Below, piece by piece: positions 9,102-17,195 of a stretch of 64,000 nt of DNA. Both the position numbers and the translations under genes were made by a program. This stretch comes from SHXR01 sp046160305 (GTDB taxonomy: Bacteria; Pseudomonadota; Gammaproteobacteria; Burkholderiales; SG8-39), in the NCBI GenBank assembly GCA_046160305.1, contig JBJXGX010000302.1:1-64000 (forward strand), written 5' to 3'. Within the stretch, counting starts at the first letter, position 1; every line of letters starts with the position of its first letter. The notes under the pieces were generated by a model. The model saw nothing but the letters and a program-made list of their open reading frames with translations, was not told where the DNA came from and did no database searches.

Positions 9102-9914
9102 TTATCGCGGCGATTCGTCACCCTTCACCGGGCTCAACCGGCGCGCTACAAGAACCGGCAATCGCAACAAGAATTCCAGGAACAGGCGCGTATGCATCCA
9201 GGTAAGCAGCGCGTTGTCCCGTCCGTAGCGGAAATGCGAGACACCGCCCTCATCCGCGCGGAAGTAGCGTACCGGCGTCGGCAGGTTGACCGGCGGCGTG
9301 CCCGCCCACACCATGCGAACCGCGGCTTCGGCGTCGAAATCGTATCGCCGCATCCAGCGGGTGCGCGTCATGATCGATAGGAGGGGCTTGATCGGATAGG
9401 TGCGCATGCCGAACAATGAATCGCCCACACCGCACCACAGCGTTTCGAGATTCGCCCAGCCGTTCGAAATTCGCCGGCCGCGCACACGCAAGGCCGGTGC
9501 GCTCGCATCGAAAATCGGCGTCCCGAGGATCATCGCATGCGGATGGTGCAACGATTTCGCGACGAAGCTCGGGATCCGATCAGCGGGATGCTGGCCATCC
9601 GCGTCCATCGTTACAACATGGGTGAAGCCGCGCCGTGAAGCCTCCGACAACCCCGCGAGGACAGCGGATCCCTTGCCGCGATTTTTCGGGAAGCGGATAA
9701 CATGAAGACCGTCGTCGGCTCTCGACATTTCAATGACAGGCGTCTCGCTACCGTCGGTGCTGCCATCGACGACGACCCATACCGGGTTCCAATAGCGGCG
9801 CGCGGCGAGCACGGTTTCGACCAGTCGCGGGCCGGAGTTGTAGCTCGGAATCACGACCACATAGGTGGTGGACACCGCGGTGATCGTATTGTCGGAAAGC
9901 TCGGTCGAGGACAT
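9102..9914 (-). CDS. Family 2 glycosyltransferase of the aryl polyene cluster
   Basis: A 270-residue GT-A glycosyltransferase of the dolichol-phosphate mannosyltransferase type. The N-terminal VVIPSYNSG strand, VVDGSTDGS and the metal-binding DAD (Asp104-Ala-Asp106 in VTMDADGQHP) are present. The C-terminus is hydrophobic and probably membrane-associated. In aryl polyene clusters such enzymes are thought to place a sugar on the carrier or head group. ATG start; it ends 57 bases before the halogenase-like gene and begins 101 bases after the PlsC-like gene, in the same direction. Confidence 0.88.
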   Translation of the reverse strand: MSSTELSDNTITAVSTTYVVVIPSYNSGPRLVETVLAARRYWNPVWVVVDGSTDGSETPVIEMSRADDGLHVIRFPKNRGKGSAVLAGLSEASRRGFTHVVTMDADGQHPADRIPSFVAKSLHHPHAMILGTPIFDASAPALRVRGRRISNGWANLETLWCGVGDSLFGMRTYPIKPLLSIMTRTRWMRRYDFDAEAAVRMVWAGTPPVNLPTPVRYFRADEGGVSHFRYGRDNALLTWMHTRLFLEFLLRLPVLVARRLSPVKGDESPR

Positions 9915-10015
9915 CGGATGGGGAATGCGGGAGGACTGCCCCGTGCGCTCGGAGCACTTGATTCTGGTGCGAAGGGGGCACTCGGCCCGCGCGGATGGTA
10001 GCGCGAGTAACGCGA

Positions 10016-10810
10016 TCAGGGCACACCGCGGTCCAAGGATTGATCGGTGAGCTCCGCGGCGAAGTATGCCTCGACCTCACGGACGAAATGCTTCACGTCC
10101 GCCACGGCATCGAAGCGCCGACCAAGGCGCACCTTGAAACAAACGGGCATCAGGGGCTTTCTCAACATCGACCAGCCCTTGCGCAGATAAGGCGAGTTCG
10201 TCTCGATGATAAGCGCCTGCACTGGAACGCGTGCCTGCTTGGCGATCAGCGCGAAGTTTCCCTTGAACGCATTGACGGGCTCACGCACGGTCCGCGTACT
10301 TTCCGGAAACACGAGCACATGTTGTCCGGATCCGAGCGCATTCACCATCGCGTGGATCATTTCAACCGGACGGTCCCCCCGCGCATAGCCGGCCAGCAGG
10401 GCTGATCCGGCATAGACCGGTGACAACCGGACATCCGCCTTCATGATGCCGACGACCCGTGGCAGCCGCGCGGCCACCAGCATCGCATCGAGTAGTGCGG
10501 GATGATTGGCCACCAGCACCATCGGCCGTTCCTGCGCGAGGCAGGCGATCTCGTCCAGATCGAAGCGAAAGAGTCCGGTGGCGGACAGCCAACGAAAGTA
10601 GCGACGAAAAAATCGGTGCAGGATGCCCTGCCCCATGCGCACACGGATCTTCGCAGGCAGAAATGGCGCGCTGATCAGCGCAAAGCCCGTCACCACGATG
10701 CCTGATCCGGCGAGCACGCCAAGCGCGACCCAGAACACCACGCGCTCCCACACCCATCGAACAATCGAGGGCATGCGGCCGGTGGCGGCCTTATCCATCA
10801 GGATCGGCAT
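10016..10810 (-). CDS. PlsC-like lysophospholipid acyltransferase of the aryl polyene cluster
   Basis: A 264-residue acyltransferase of the PlsC family, distinct from the LpxL-like enzyme at 4.1-5.0 kb. The HX4D motif is His103 to Asp108 in NHPALLDAM, and FPESTRT stands for the second conserved block (usually FPEGTR, here with Ser for Gly). One membrane segment lies at residues 25-48. It is the first gene of the leftward aryl polyene operon; a 232-base gap separates it from the MipA-like gene upstream, and a TATACT hexamer reading leftward at 10952-10957 is a weak candidate -10 box. The acyl acceptor is unknown. Confidence 0.87.
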   Translation of the reverse strand: MPILMDKAATGRMPSIVRWVWERVVFWVALGVLAGSGIVVTGFALISAPFLPAKIRVRMGQGILHRFFRRYFRWLSATGLFRFDLDEIACLAQERPMVLVANHPALLDAMLVAARLPRVVGIMKADVRLSPVYAGSALLAGYARGDRPVEMIHAMVNALGSGQHVLVFPESTRTVREPVNAFKGNFALIAKQARVPVQALIIETNSPYLRKGWSMLRKPLMPVCFKVRLGRRFDAVADVKHFVREVEAYFAAELTDQSLDRGVP

Positions 10811-11000
10811 TGGCGGTGACCCGGACGATGAATAGCGATCGATCCCGATCGCCTCGCCATGGGACCGTCATCGCGGTAGGCGTAGCGACCGCGGCGGATC
10901 TGCATGGGCGTTCGAATCAATGCGATACATTCGGGCGACGGGATGCGCGCGAGTATAGCGCGCGGACGTTTTGGAATCGCGGATGCGTTGGCCTCGCATG

Positions 11001-11032
11001 ATCGCATCGGCGCACGATCACATCGGCGCACG
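11001..11032. repeat. Two-copy 16-bp tandem repeat upstream of the aryl polyene operon
   Basis: Two adjacent 16-base units differing at one position (unit 1 at 11001-11016, unit 2 at 11017-11032) lie between the MipA-like gene and the PlsC-like gene. No function can be assigned; a direct-repeat regulator site is one possibility. Confidence 0.5.
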
Positions 11033-11042
11033 ATGGCGGGCG

Positions 11043-11963
11043 CTACTCCTCGGCGTCGACCTTGTCGCCCGATACCGCGAAAATGTACGCGACTCCCACC
11101 CCGGCCAGGATTGCCGAGTGCGAGCGCACCAGCGGACTGTCCTCGAAGGCCGCGCCGTGCAAGGCGTAGGCGCGAACGAATGCGCCCACCCATGTGGAGG
11201 TGAAGCGCTTCGAGACGCCGATCGAGAGTTGCGTTCCGCTGTAACCCGCGCGGGCGCCGTACGCGGGGCGATCCGGCCGTGCATAGGGCGAATCCACCTC
11301 ATAATAATAGGCGTGGTAACGGCGATCGCCGTAGACGGGCCCGGCCTGCGTGCCCACGTTCCAACCGGAACCCCAGACGTTGCGCAGATCGAGGTTGAGT
11401 ACCGGGTTCATGTTCCATCCGATGTAGCGCGCGCGAGGAAAATCCAGTGCGAATACCGCCCGCAGCGGTAACTCGAGGGTGAGTTTCGTGCTGCGCGAAG
11501 GGGTCTCCAGGATATTGAGCCGTAATCGCGGCCCCAGCTCGACGGTCGGATCGAGATCACGCATCCCTTCGCGCGCCTGATTGCGGTCGCTCCGAGCCGG
11601 GTTCGTGGCATTTGCCGAAATATCCAGCTCGACCCGCTTCGACTCGAATAGGATTCCGGTCGCACCCCGCCGATCCAGCTGCAATCGCTCGCCCCGATAG
11701 ACCACGTAGGGCAGCGGCAACAGATAGTTGCGATATTCATCCGACCCACGATAATCGGGAAGCCGCATGGCGAATACGCCGGCACCGAGCTCCCACTTCG
11801 GAAGCTCTGCCGCGATGCCAACCGGCGGTGCTGCGAACGCCGCAATCGCGACGACGAGGAACGCCACGCCGCGTGCCAGACTGCAGCGGCAACGTACGGA
11901 TCCAGAAGAATGGGTGGAGATGGAATTCGCCTTTTGCCTGAGTGCGGATGCGGTGCGCCGCAT
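11043..11963 (-). CDS. MipA/OmpV-family outer-membrane protein
   Basis: A 306-residue predicted outer-membrane beta-barrel. The ATG at 11963 gives a signal peptide with the hydrophobic core VAFLVVAIAAFAAPP and likely cleavage near GIAA. The mature start WELGAGVFAMRLPDYRGSDE is typical of MipA/OmpV proteins, as are the alternating aromatic strands and the near-terminal VGVAYIF. These proteins act as scaffolds for murein enzymes or as outer-membrane pores. It is transcribed in the same direction as the pigment operon and lies 232 bases upstream of it, so a link to pigment export is possible but unproven. An ATG at 12065 would add 34 residues in front of the signal peptide and is less likely. 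Confidence 0.8.
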   Translation of the reverse strand: MRRTASALRQKANSISTHSSGSVRCRCSLARGVAFLVVAIAAFAAPPVGIAAELPKWELGAGVFAMRLPDYRGSDEYRNYLLPLPYVVYRGERLQLDRRGATGILFESKRVELDISANATNPARSDRNQAREGMRDLDPTVELGPRLRLNILETPSRSTKLTLELPLRAVFALDFPRARYIGWNMNPVLNLDLRNVWGSGWNVGTQAGPVYGDRRYHAYYYEVDSPYARPDRPAYGARAGYSGTQLSIGVSKRFTSTWVGAFVRAYALHGAAFEDSPLVRSHSAILAGVGVAYIFAVSGDKVDAEE

Positions 11964-12065
11964 CGGCGGGTGCCCGGGTTCGCGATTGCTGCAACCTGCG
12001 CCCGGAAAATGCGCAGCCGCATGCACGTTGTCGCGGGGAAGTACCGTAGTAGCGTTGTAGTACAT

Positions 12066-12229
12066 ATCGTGGCAGGGAATGGTAGCGGTCGTTCAGTCGT
12101 ATCGCCCACGCTTCGTCGTCGTGGCTCCGCCGTCTGTCAAACGCAACGATATTGGCGCGCAAGCTTGCTCAATCGGACCGATTCGCTTAACTTCGCGCCG
12201 CCGGGCGAGCTTGAGTGAGCCTGCGGGCG
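12066..12229. promoter_or_regulatory. Divergent promoter region between the MipA-like gene and the deacetylase gene
   Basis: This gap separates two genes that point away from each other and so must hold promoters for both. I see no convincing -10/-35 pair or operator repeat. The base composition is slightly less GC-rich than the flanks. Confidence 0.4.
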
Positions 12230-13123
12230 ATGCCAACGTCCGGGCCAACGATAGGGATAATCTTGTCACACATTGCAGTCGCCACAGCGCCCAACACCCT
12301 CGCGGATAGCGTTCCCCGGCGGTGGCATCCGTCGGCAGCGATTCGCGCCTCATACGGGCTGCATGCCGCCAGTGCTGCCGCCGCGTTGCTGATGCCCGAG
12401 ACGTGGCCATGGGCGCTTGGGCTGGTCGGTGCAAATCAAGGCGTGCTGACCGGCGCCGGAATGATGCCGCGGAGTTCGCTCCTTGGTGCGAACCTGACGC
12501 GGCTTCCCGCAACGGCGACGAGCAGGCGGGAGATCGCCTTGACGTTCGATGATGGCCCGGACCCCGATATCACGCCCCGGGTCCTCGATCGTCTCGATGC
12601 GAGCCTTGCCAAGGCCACGTTCTTCGTCGTCGGTACGCAAGCGCGCCGATATCCGGAACTGGTCCGCGAGATCGTCCGGCGCGGCCATGCCGTCGAAAAT
12701 CACTCGTACCTGCATTCGATGCACTTCCCATGGTACGGACCGCGCCGGCTGGAGCGTGATATCGCCGCCGCCCAGGCAGCGATCGCGGACGCTTGCGGAC
12801 AGGCACCGATTTTCTTTCGCGCGCCAATGGGATTTCGTACGCCATTGCTCGAGCCGGTGTTGGCACGGCTTGGACTGCACCTCGCGTCATGGACTCGCCG
12901 CGGATTCGATACGGTGGAACGCGATCCGAGCGTCGTCGCGGCCAGGCTATCGCGCGACCTCGCGGCAGGCGATGTTCTCCTCATGCATGATGGCGTCGCC
13001 ATTCTTGAACGAAGTCGCCCCGCAACAACGGATGCGCTCGATCGCCTGCTCAACCGAATCGCGGAACACCGTCTCGTGCCGGTGACGCTGCGCAGTGCCT
13101 GCTGCCATGCCGGCACGCGGTGA
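12230..13123 (+). CDS. Polysaccharide deacetylase (NodB/CE4 family)
   Basis: A roughly 297-residue carbohydrate esterase family 4 protein. Motif 1 is LTFDDGPDPD, motif 2 is HSYLHS (the HxxxH metal site is shown as His then His four residues on), and RAPMGFRTP is motif 3. Hydrophobic segments precede the catalytic domain, suggesting a membrane anchor. A GTG at 12215 is an alternative start. The next gene, a methyltransferase, overlaps its 3' end, so the two are co-transcribed. CE4 proteins are frequent companions of aryl polyene clusters in betaproteobacteria, as far as I recall; the substrate is unknown. Confidence 0.85.
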   Translation: MPTSGPTIGIILSHIAVATAPNTLADSVPRRWHPSAAIRASYGLHAASAAAALLMPETWPWALGLVGANQGVLTGAGMMPRSSLLGANLTRLPATATSRREIALTFDDGPDPDITPRVLDRLDASLAKATFFVVGTQARRYPELVREIVRRGHAVENHSYLHSMHFPWYGPRRLERDIAAAQAAIADACGQAPIFFRAPMGFRTPLLEPVLARLGLHLASWTRRGFDTVERDPSVVAARLSRDLAAGDVLLMHDGVAILERSRPATTDALDRLLNRIAEHRLVPVTLRSACCHAGTR

Positions 13124-13838
13124 TCCGCTGCTCGATCAGTTGATCGAGCATGCGGCCCGCCCGTACCGCGCGGCAGGGCGAATTGCTTATCAGTTCGCAC
13201 GCGGCAAGTTGTCCGGGGACCCGGTTTTCTTCGCGGTGCTGGCGCAAGGCCTCCTCCCGGTCCGCGGGCAGCTCACCGATCTCGGATGCGGCCAAGGCTC
13301 GCTCATTGCCCTCCTTCTGGCCGCCCGCGAAATGCATGCCGCGGGAAAGTGGCCGGGGGATTGGACGCCGCCGCCTTCTGCGCTGCGTCTATACGGCGTC
13401 GACCTGCGTCCGGCTGCCGTCCGGGCAGCGACTACGGCGTTTGGTGAGCGGGCCCGCGTTGGTCTTGGCGACATTCGAACGGTTCCGATCCCCACGAGCG
13501 ATGCCATCGCAATCCTGGATGTCTTGCACTACATCGATCCTGATGATCAACGAAGCGTCCTCGAGCGATGTCATGCCGCACTGAGGCCGGGCGGCGTGCT
13601 GCTCCTGCGTGTCGGGGATGCAGGGGCCGGCTGGCGATTCATCGTCACGAGCCTCGGCGATCGATTCATCACGATGCTGCGCGGCACGCTTTTCCCACGC
13701 TTCCACTGCCGACCGATCGAAGAATGGCGGGCGCTGGTCGAGGGAATCGGGTTTGACGTGGCGACGCAACCGATGAGCGAAGGAACTCCGTTCGCCAATG
13801 TGCTATTCGTCGCTCGCCGAAAGGAGCGCATAGCGTAA
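13107..13838 (+). CDS. Class I SAM-dependent methyltransferase
   Basis: A 243-residue methyltransferase. The SAM-binding motif I is LTDLGCGQGS and the acidic strand-2 end is LYGVDLRP; AILDVLHYI and LRPGGVLLLR are motifs II/III-like. It overlaps the deacetylase gene by 17 bases with the ATG at 13107 (a GTG at 13095 is the other option). Aryl polyene clusters typically encode a methyltransferase that modifies the aromatic head group, and this is the only candidate in the window. The role is inferred. Confidence 0.8.
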   Translation: MPARGDPLLDQLIEHAARPYRAAGRIAYQFARGKLSGDPVFFAVLAQGLLPVRGQLTDLGCGQGSLIALLLAAREMHAAGKWPGDWTPPPSALRLYGVDLRPAAVRAATTAFGERARVGLGDIRTVPIPTSDAIAILDVLHYIDPDDQRSVLERCHAALRPGGVLLLRVGDAGAGWRFIVTSLGDRFITMLRGTLFPRFHCRPIEEWRALVEGIGFDVATQPMSEGTPFANVLFVARRKERIA

Positions 13839-13901
13839 GAGCGCCGGGCAGGATCCCGGGCGCCTGTGCACGCGCACGCGCACACGCAAAGTGTCACCGT
13901 G

Positions 13902-14786
13902 TCAGCGCCGGCGTCCGAGAAGAATCTTCGCCGCGGGTAATCGGAAGATGAACAGCGCGGCGATCACGATGAGTGCTCCCACGAGCTGCGTCTTGGACAG
14001 CGCCGGCCCCGGCAGCAGGGAGGCCAGCACGAGCGCGGCGAACGGCTCGAAGTTCATGTAGAACGCGGCGCGCCCCGGCCCGAGCGCCGCCATCGTGATG
14101 AAGATCCCCATCAGGCCCAACCCGTAAGCCAACGACCCGCCCATCACTGCCGCAGCACCGCCGACCGTGTCGGGCCATTCGGCGCCGCGCGTGACCACCG
14201 CGAAGACGAGCAGTACCGCGAAGGCGGTGATAATCATGTAGAGCGTGCGCGGCCTCGAATCCCCGGTTGGGAACCATTGCCCGATCAAGAAGAGCACAAC
14301 CGTCCAGCTGATCGCCGCGACCAAACCCCAGCCAAGACCGATCAAATCGGCGCGCGAAGGCTGGTCGGGAAGCGCCATGGCGATCCCGATGCATGTAATC
14401 GCAACTGCGGCCGCCGTCTGGGTTGTGAAGGTCTCGCGCTTCGTCGCCACATCGACGATCGTCGTGAACAACGGATACAGATAGAAAATCAGCACGGCGA
14501 GGGCAACCGGCATGACCTGGATCGCGACATTGAGGGCGTAGTGGTTCAACGCGATGATCGCACCGATCATCACGGCGCGGTTGCGATCGCGAAGCGATAG
14601 CTTCCACGGCTCAGCCGACAACGCCAGCCACACCCAAAGGATGACCACTGCGGCAGCGGCGCGGACGGTGACGAACGCGAGCGGATTGGCGCCGGCGTCG
14701 TAAGCAACCCGGGCAAGCACACTATTGGCCGCGACCAAGGTCGTCGCGAGCAATACGTGGCCAGGCCCGAAGACCTGATAATTCAT
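13902..14786 (-). CDS. DMT-family (EamA) membrane transporter
   Basis: A 294-residue protein with about ten hydrophobic helices in two EamA repeats, as in drug/metabolite transporters. No substrate can be read from the sequence. It converges on the methyltransferase gene, with 63 bases between the two stops that contain an imperfect GC-rich hairpin. Confidence 0.85.
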   Translation of the reverse strand: MNYQVFGPGHVLLATTLVAANSVLARVAYDAGANPLAFVTVRAAAAVVILWVWLALSAEPWKLSLRDRNRAVMIGAIIALNHYALNVAIQVMPVALAVLIFYLYPLFTTIVDVATKRETFTTQTAAAVAITCIGIAMALPDQPSRADLIGLGWGLVAAISWTVVLFLIGQWFPTGDSRPRTLYMIITAFAVLLVFAVVTRGAEWPDTVGGAAAVMGGSLAYGLGLMGIFITMAALGPGRAAFYMNFEPFAALVLASLLPGPALSKTQLVGALIVIAALFIFRLPAAKILLGRRR

Positions 14787-15156
14787 CGCGATGCGGCCTC
14801 GCGGCCCGAGGGTTGGGGATCAACGATCGCGGGCAATGAGCACCCGCGTCTCGACGGTAATACGCGATTCTATCCTCAAGGACGCGTTCTCCGGCATCAA
14901 GGGGTCCGGTCAGCGTCGGATCACCAGCACCCACGGCACGCGGGAAAAGACGATTCCAAGAGGACACAACATGCGCCGGTCCGCGAATGGTCCGGATCAT
15001 CCGCGCAGCCGACCACGCCCTGCCGGTCAATACCGCGAAGTTCGCGTGTACAATTCTCGCCGTCCCGTAATGCCGCCGTGCCGCAGGTGCACGCATGCGT
15101 AGCGGTGGACTCGGGGCATCGCGCGAGCGTTGACCAGCGCTCGCGTCGCGGTATCC

Positions 15157-15247
15157 GGAGAGGTGGCAGAGTGGTCGAATGCGCTGGACTCGAAATCCAG
15201 TGTACGTTTTCAACGTACCGTCGGTTCGAATCCGACCCTCTCCGCCA
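15157..15247 (+). tRNA. tRNA-Ser (anticodon CGA)
   Basis: A complete serine tRNA with encoded CCA. The acceptor arm pairs GGAGAGG (15157-15163) with CCTCTCC (15237-15243), followed by the discriminator G and CCA. The anticodon stem-loop is CTGGA-CTCGAAA-TCCAG, giving anticodon CGA (codon UCG). The long variable arm expected for class II tRNA-Ser is present, and the T arm carries GGTTCGAATCC. The 3' end is repeated at 17016-17034. Confidence 0.97.
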
Positions 15248-15251
15248 AGAC
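15233..15251 (+). repeat. Left attachment repeat (attL/attB-like) in the tRNA-Ser 3' end
   Basis: Nineteen bases covering the 3' part of the tRNA plus four bases beyond it are repeated exactly at 17016-17034. Because the identity extends past the end of the tRNA, a duplication made by site-specific integration explains it better than chance. Confidence 0.82.
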
Positions 15252-15545
15252 AATACGCATGGCTTGGTTGGGTTGAGCGTTTTCGGTCGCAGCCCTACCG
15301 GGAAATACCCGATGTTCAACGCTGTCGGAGAGTGGCTCGCGTGGCGTGTCCCGATTGCGTACCCCGACCATGGTTGCAAAAGCGCCATCAAGGGATGGCT
15401 ACCTCATTTGATTGAGTTCGCTGTGAAAGGTGCCAGGCTCGCGTTTCCCACAAGCTCGACGTTCTGAATCCAATGTCCCACGCGGCGTGATATACGAGTC
15501 ACGTCATAGAGGGTTCAGAGTGAGACAGTAAGCGAACCTTCTGCC

Positions 15546-15773
15546 TCACTTCTTCTGTAAGAAGTTCTCGGCCTCGATGCCAGCCTGTTTGAGGATGGCG
15601 CGTAGCGTGCCCTCGGGCATATCGCCAGAGTGGTTCGGGATCGTCGTGTAGCGGTTCAGTGCCGGGTTGAACCAGATCTCGTGCGAGCCGGCCGCTTGGC
15701 GATGGAATTGCAGACCCAATTCCTTCAGTCGATTGATGATCTCGCGGTAGCTGAAACCTGCAAGCCTACCCAT
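15546..15773 (-). CDS. hicA: HicA-family mRNA interferase toxin
   Basis: A 75-residue protein with the YcfA/HicA double-stranded-RNA-binding fold: REIINRLKELGL, then GSHEIWF with the catalytic His, and the GTLRAILKQAGI helix. HicA toxins cleave mRNA and are blocked by HicB. It follows hicB with a 13-base gap in the same direction; antitoxin-first order is one of the two known arrangements. ATG start. It looks intact. Confidence 0.9.
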   Translation of the reverse strand: MGRLAGFSYREIINRLKELGLQFHRQAAGSHEIWFNPALNRYTTIPNHSGDMPEGTLRAILKQAGIEAENFLQKK

Positions 15774-15786
15774 CGATGACGCCGGA

Positions 15787-16014
15787 TCAAGTCGCCACGA
15801 TCAGCGGGTAGTCGAACGCGTCGCGCGCCGGCGGCAACAGTGCCGTGGTCGCATCGGACTGCGCCTCGATTAGTTTCCTGGCTACGTCACGCGCGATCTC
15901 GATCGTCTCCTGGATCGTGCGGCCTTGTGCCACCAGGCCCTGCACCTCGTCGCTGGTGGCGAGGTACACGCCCTCGGGCAGCTTCTCGATGTGCAACTGG
16001 ATCACGTGTTCCAT
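15787..16014 (-). CDS. hicB: HicB-family antitoxin
   Basis: A 75-residue protein of the HicB partial RNase-H fold: the central LPEGVYLATSDEVQGLVAQG and the following TIQETIEIARDVARKLIE helix are characteristic. It is a short form without an obvious C-terminal DNA-binding domain. The ATG at 16014 has AGGAG about 8 bases upstream, so I reject a longer frame beginning at 16113. It would neutralise HicA, encoded 13 bases downstream. Confidence 0.88.
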   Translation of the reverse strand: MEHVIQLHIEKLPEGVYLATSDEVQGLVAQGRTIQETIEIARDVARKLIEAQSDATTALLPPARDAFDYPLIVAT

Positions 16015-16218
16015 GGCGATCACTCCTGATAGGTCGCGGGGTTGCGCTTGCGGATCAAGCTTACCTGAATGGCCCGGGGGCGATGCCAGCAACTCCGCAT
16101 GTACATGGAACACTCCGCGCCAAGGACGTATTACCTAGGGTTGTGGGCGCCCGCGACCTGTCGCTGGGATTGCGGTGCCAGTTTGCAGTTGAGCACGAGA
16201 ACGGACGGCGCCGGCCGA

Positions 16219-16563
16219 TCAAGCGAACACGACCGACACTGATCCGGACGCCTGCCGCTTCTTGGCCTTTGGCCGCACCACGATCTCAACATCCATACCG
16301 AGCTTCATCAGGAAACCGATGAGCCGTTCCTGCGAGTATCCGCGGAACTGTCCCCGCAGCAGCGCGGAAACTTTCGGCTGATCAATGCCGAGTAACTCGC
16401 CAGCCTGCGCCTGCATCAGCTTGCGGTCCTGGATGATGTGGCCGATCCGGGACACTATCCGTGCCTTGGCCAGCATCTCGGTCGCGTCTGCAAAGCCCAG
16501 ATCGGCATAGACATTGCCGGAACTGACTTCGTGGTCGATTGCCTGTGTGGATTTGCGGGTCAT
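16219..16563 (-). CDS. HigA-like XRE-family antitoxin, now partnered with a broken toxin gene
   Basis: A 114-residue protein. The C-terminal two-thirds is a helix-turn-helix domain (IIQDRKLMQAQAGELLGID, then QPKVSALLRGQFRGYS as recognition helix) of the type found downstream of RelE/Gp49-like toxins. The end is lysine-rich. The ATG at 16563 lies one base after the toxin remnant's stop, as expected for a coupled toxin-antitoxin pair. The gene itself looks intact. Confidence 0.82.
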   Translation of the reverse strand: MTRKSTQAIDHEVSSGNVYADLGFADATEMLAKARIVSRIGHIIQDRKLMQAQAGELLGIDQPKVSALLRGQFRGYSQERLIGFLMKLGMDVEIVVRPKAKKRQASGSVSVVFA

Positions 16564-16564
16564 T

Positions 16565-16825
16565 TCAATCGCCCTCCGCCAGTCGCCTGGCATCGGCAAA
16601 GCGCACGGTGTAGACCGCTCGGTAGGTATCGGTCGCAAAGTTCTCAACGACTTCCAGAACACCCGCCGACCCGAATCCACGCAGCACCTTGGCGTCGATG
16701 TGTCTCCTGCCCGTCTGCGCCAAATGCAATGCGAAGCCGAATTCTCGCTGCACGACCCTGGGGGTGGCGCGCAGATCCTTGCGCGAACCGCCAATTCAGA
16801 TCAGTGGCGTGTCGCCGTTGCCCAT
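16565..16825 (-). pseudogene. Degraded RelE/Gp49-like (HigB-type) toxin gene
   Basis: Reading leftward from the ATG at 16825, the frame runs MGNGDTPLI, then a TGA stop where family members have Trp, then IGGSRKDLRATPRVVQREFG and on through ALHLAQTG, KVLRGFGSAGVLEVVEN and YRAVYTVRFADA. This matches the N-terminal two-thirds of phage Gp49-like toxins. After RFADA the usual C-terminal block (a VYVLHAFQKK-type segment and about 40 residues) is missing and the frame ends nine codons later. A nonsense mutation plus a deletion therefore inactivate it. Comparison with the family is from memory. Confidence 0.78.
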
Positions 16826-16837
16826 TCATTGAAAGTA

Positions 16838-16855
16838 TATGCCATTATTGGCATA
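16838..16855. promoter_or_regulatory. Inverted-repeat operator upstream of the HigBA-like remnant
   Basis: A 7-bp inverted repeat (TATGCCA / TGGCATA) separated by four bases lies 13 bases upstream of the toxin start. Such palindromes are the usual binding sites for autoregulating XRE antitoxins. The assignment is inferred from position and symmetry. Confidence 0.6.
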
Positions 16856-17015
16856 CGCGCGGGGTGCAAAAGTAGACGTTCGCGGAACCGTTCGCTCCGC
16901 GGATCGGTTCGAGACTGCCGTTCGGGGCGACCTAGTAGTGGCGGACTGGCTGGCGGACTGGAACCGACGCGCCCCCGATACCCGCCTGGATGCTGGGGGA
17001 TGCGGGGGTTGACTT

Positions 17016-17034
17016 CGACCCTCTCCGCCAAGAC
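17016..17034 (+). repeat. Right attachment repeat (attR-like)
   Basis: An exact 19-base copy of 15233-15251, the 3' end of tRNA-Ser plus four flanking bases. It marks the far end of the islet. The chromosome resumes with ordinary metabolic genes from 17.2 kb. Confidence 0.82.
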
Positions 17035-17195
17035 CCTATTGGGTACTGAGAAGCAAGCCCGCTGCCGGGCTCGCGCGTGGGATTGCTTCCACCTCTCGTT
17101 GCCTCCGCGATTCGCGCGATTCGTCGTAATTCGTCGTCATTGACCAATCGCCAGCAGCCGCCTAGCCTACGCCCTCCCCCTTGATGAGGCGTGCC

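Larger units (their letters stand above)
15252..17015. mobile_element. Remnant of a tRNA-Ser-integrated genomic islet
   Basis: The 1.76 kb between the two 19-bp repeats contains only toxin-antitoxin material (hicB-hicA, and an antitoxin with a broken toxin gene). No integrase or other mobility gene is visible. The first 294 bases (15252-15545) show no gene I can support. The element has probably lost its integrase and most cargo, with addiction modules left behind. Confidence 0.72.

Noticed and set aside
15252..15545. Integrase remnant between the tRNA and hicA
   Set aside because: No tyrosine-recombinase motif could be recognised in any frame.
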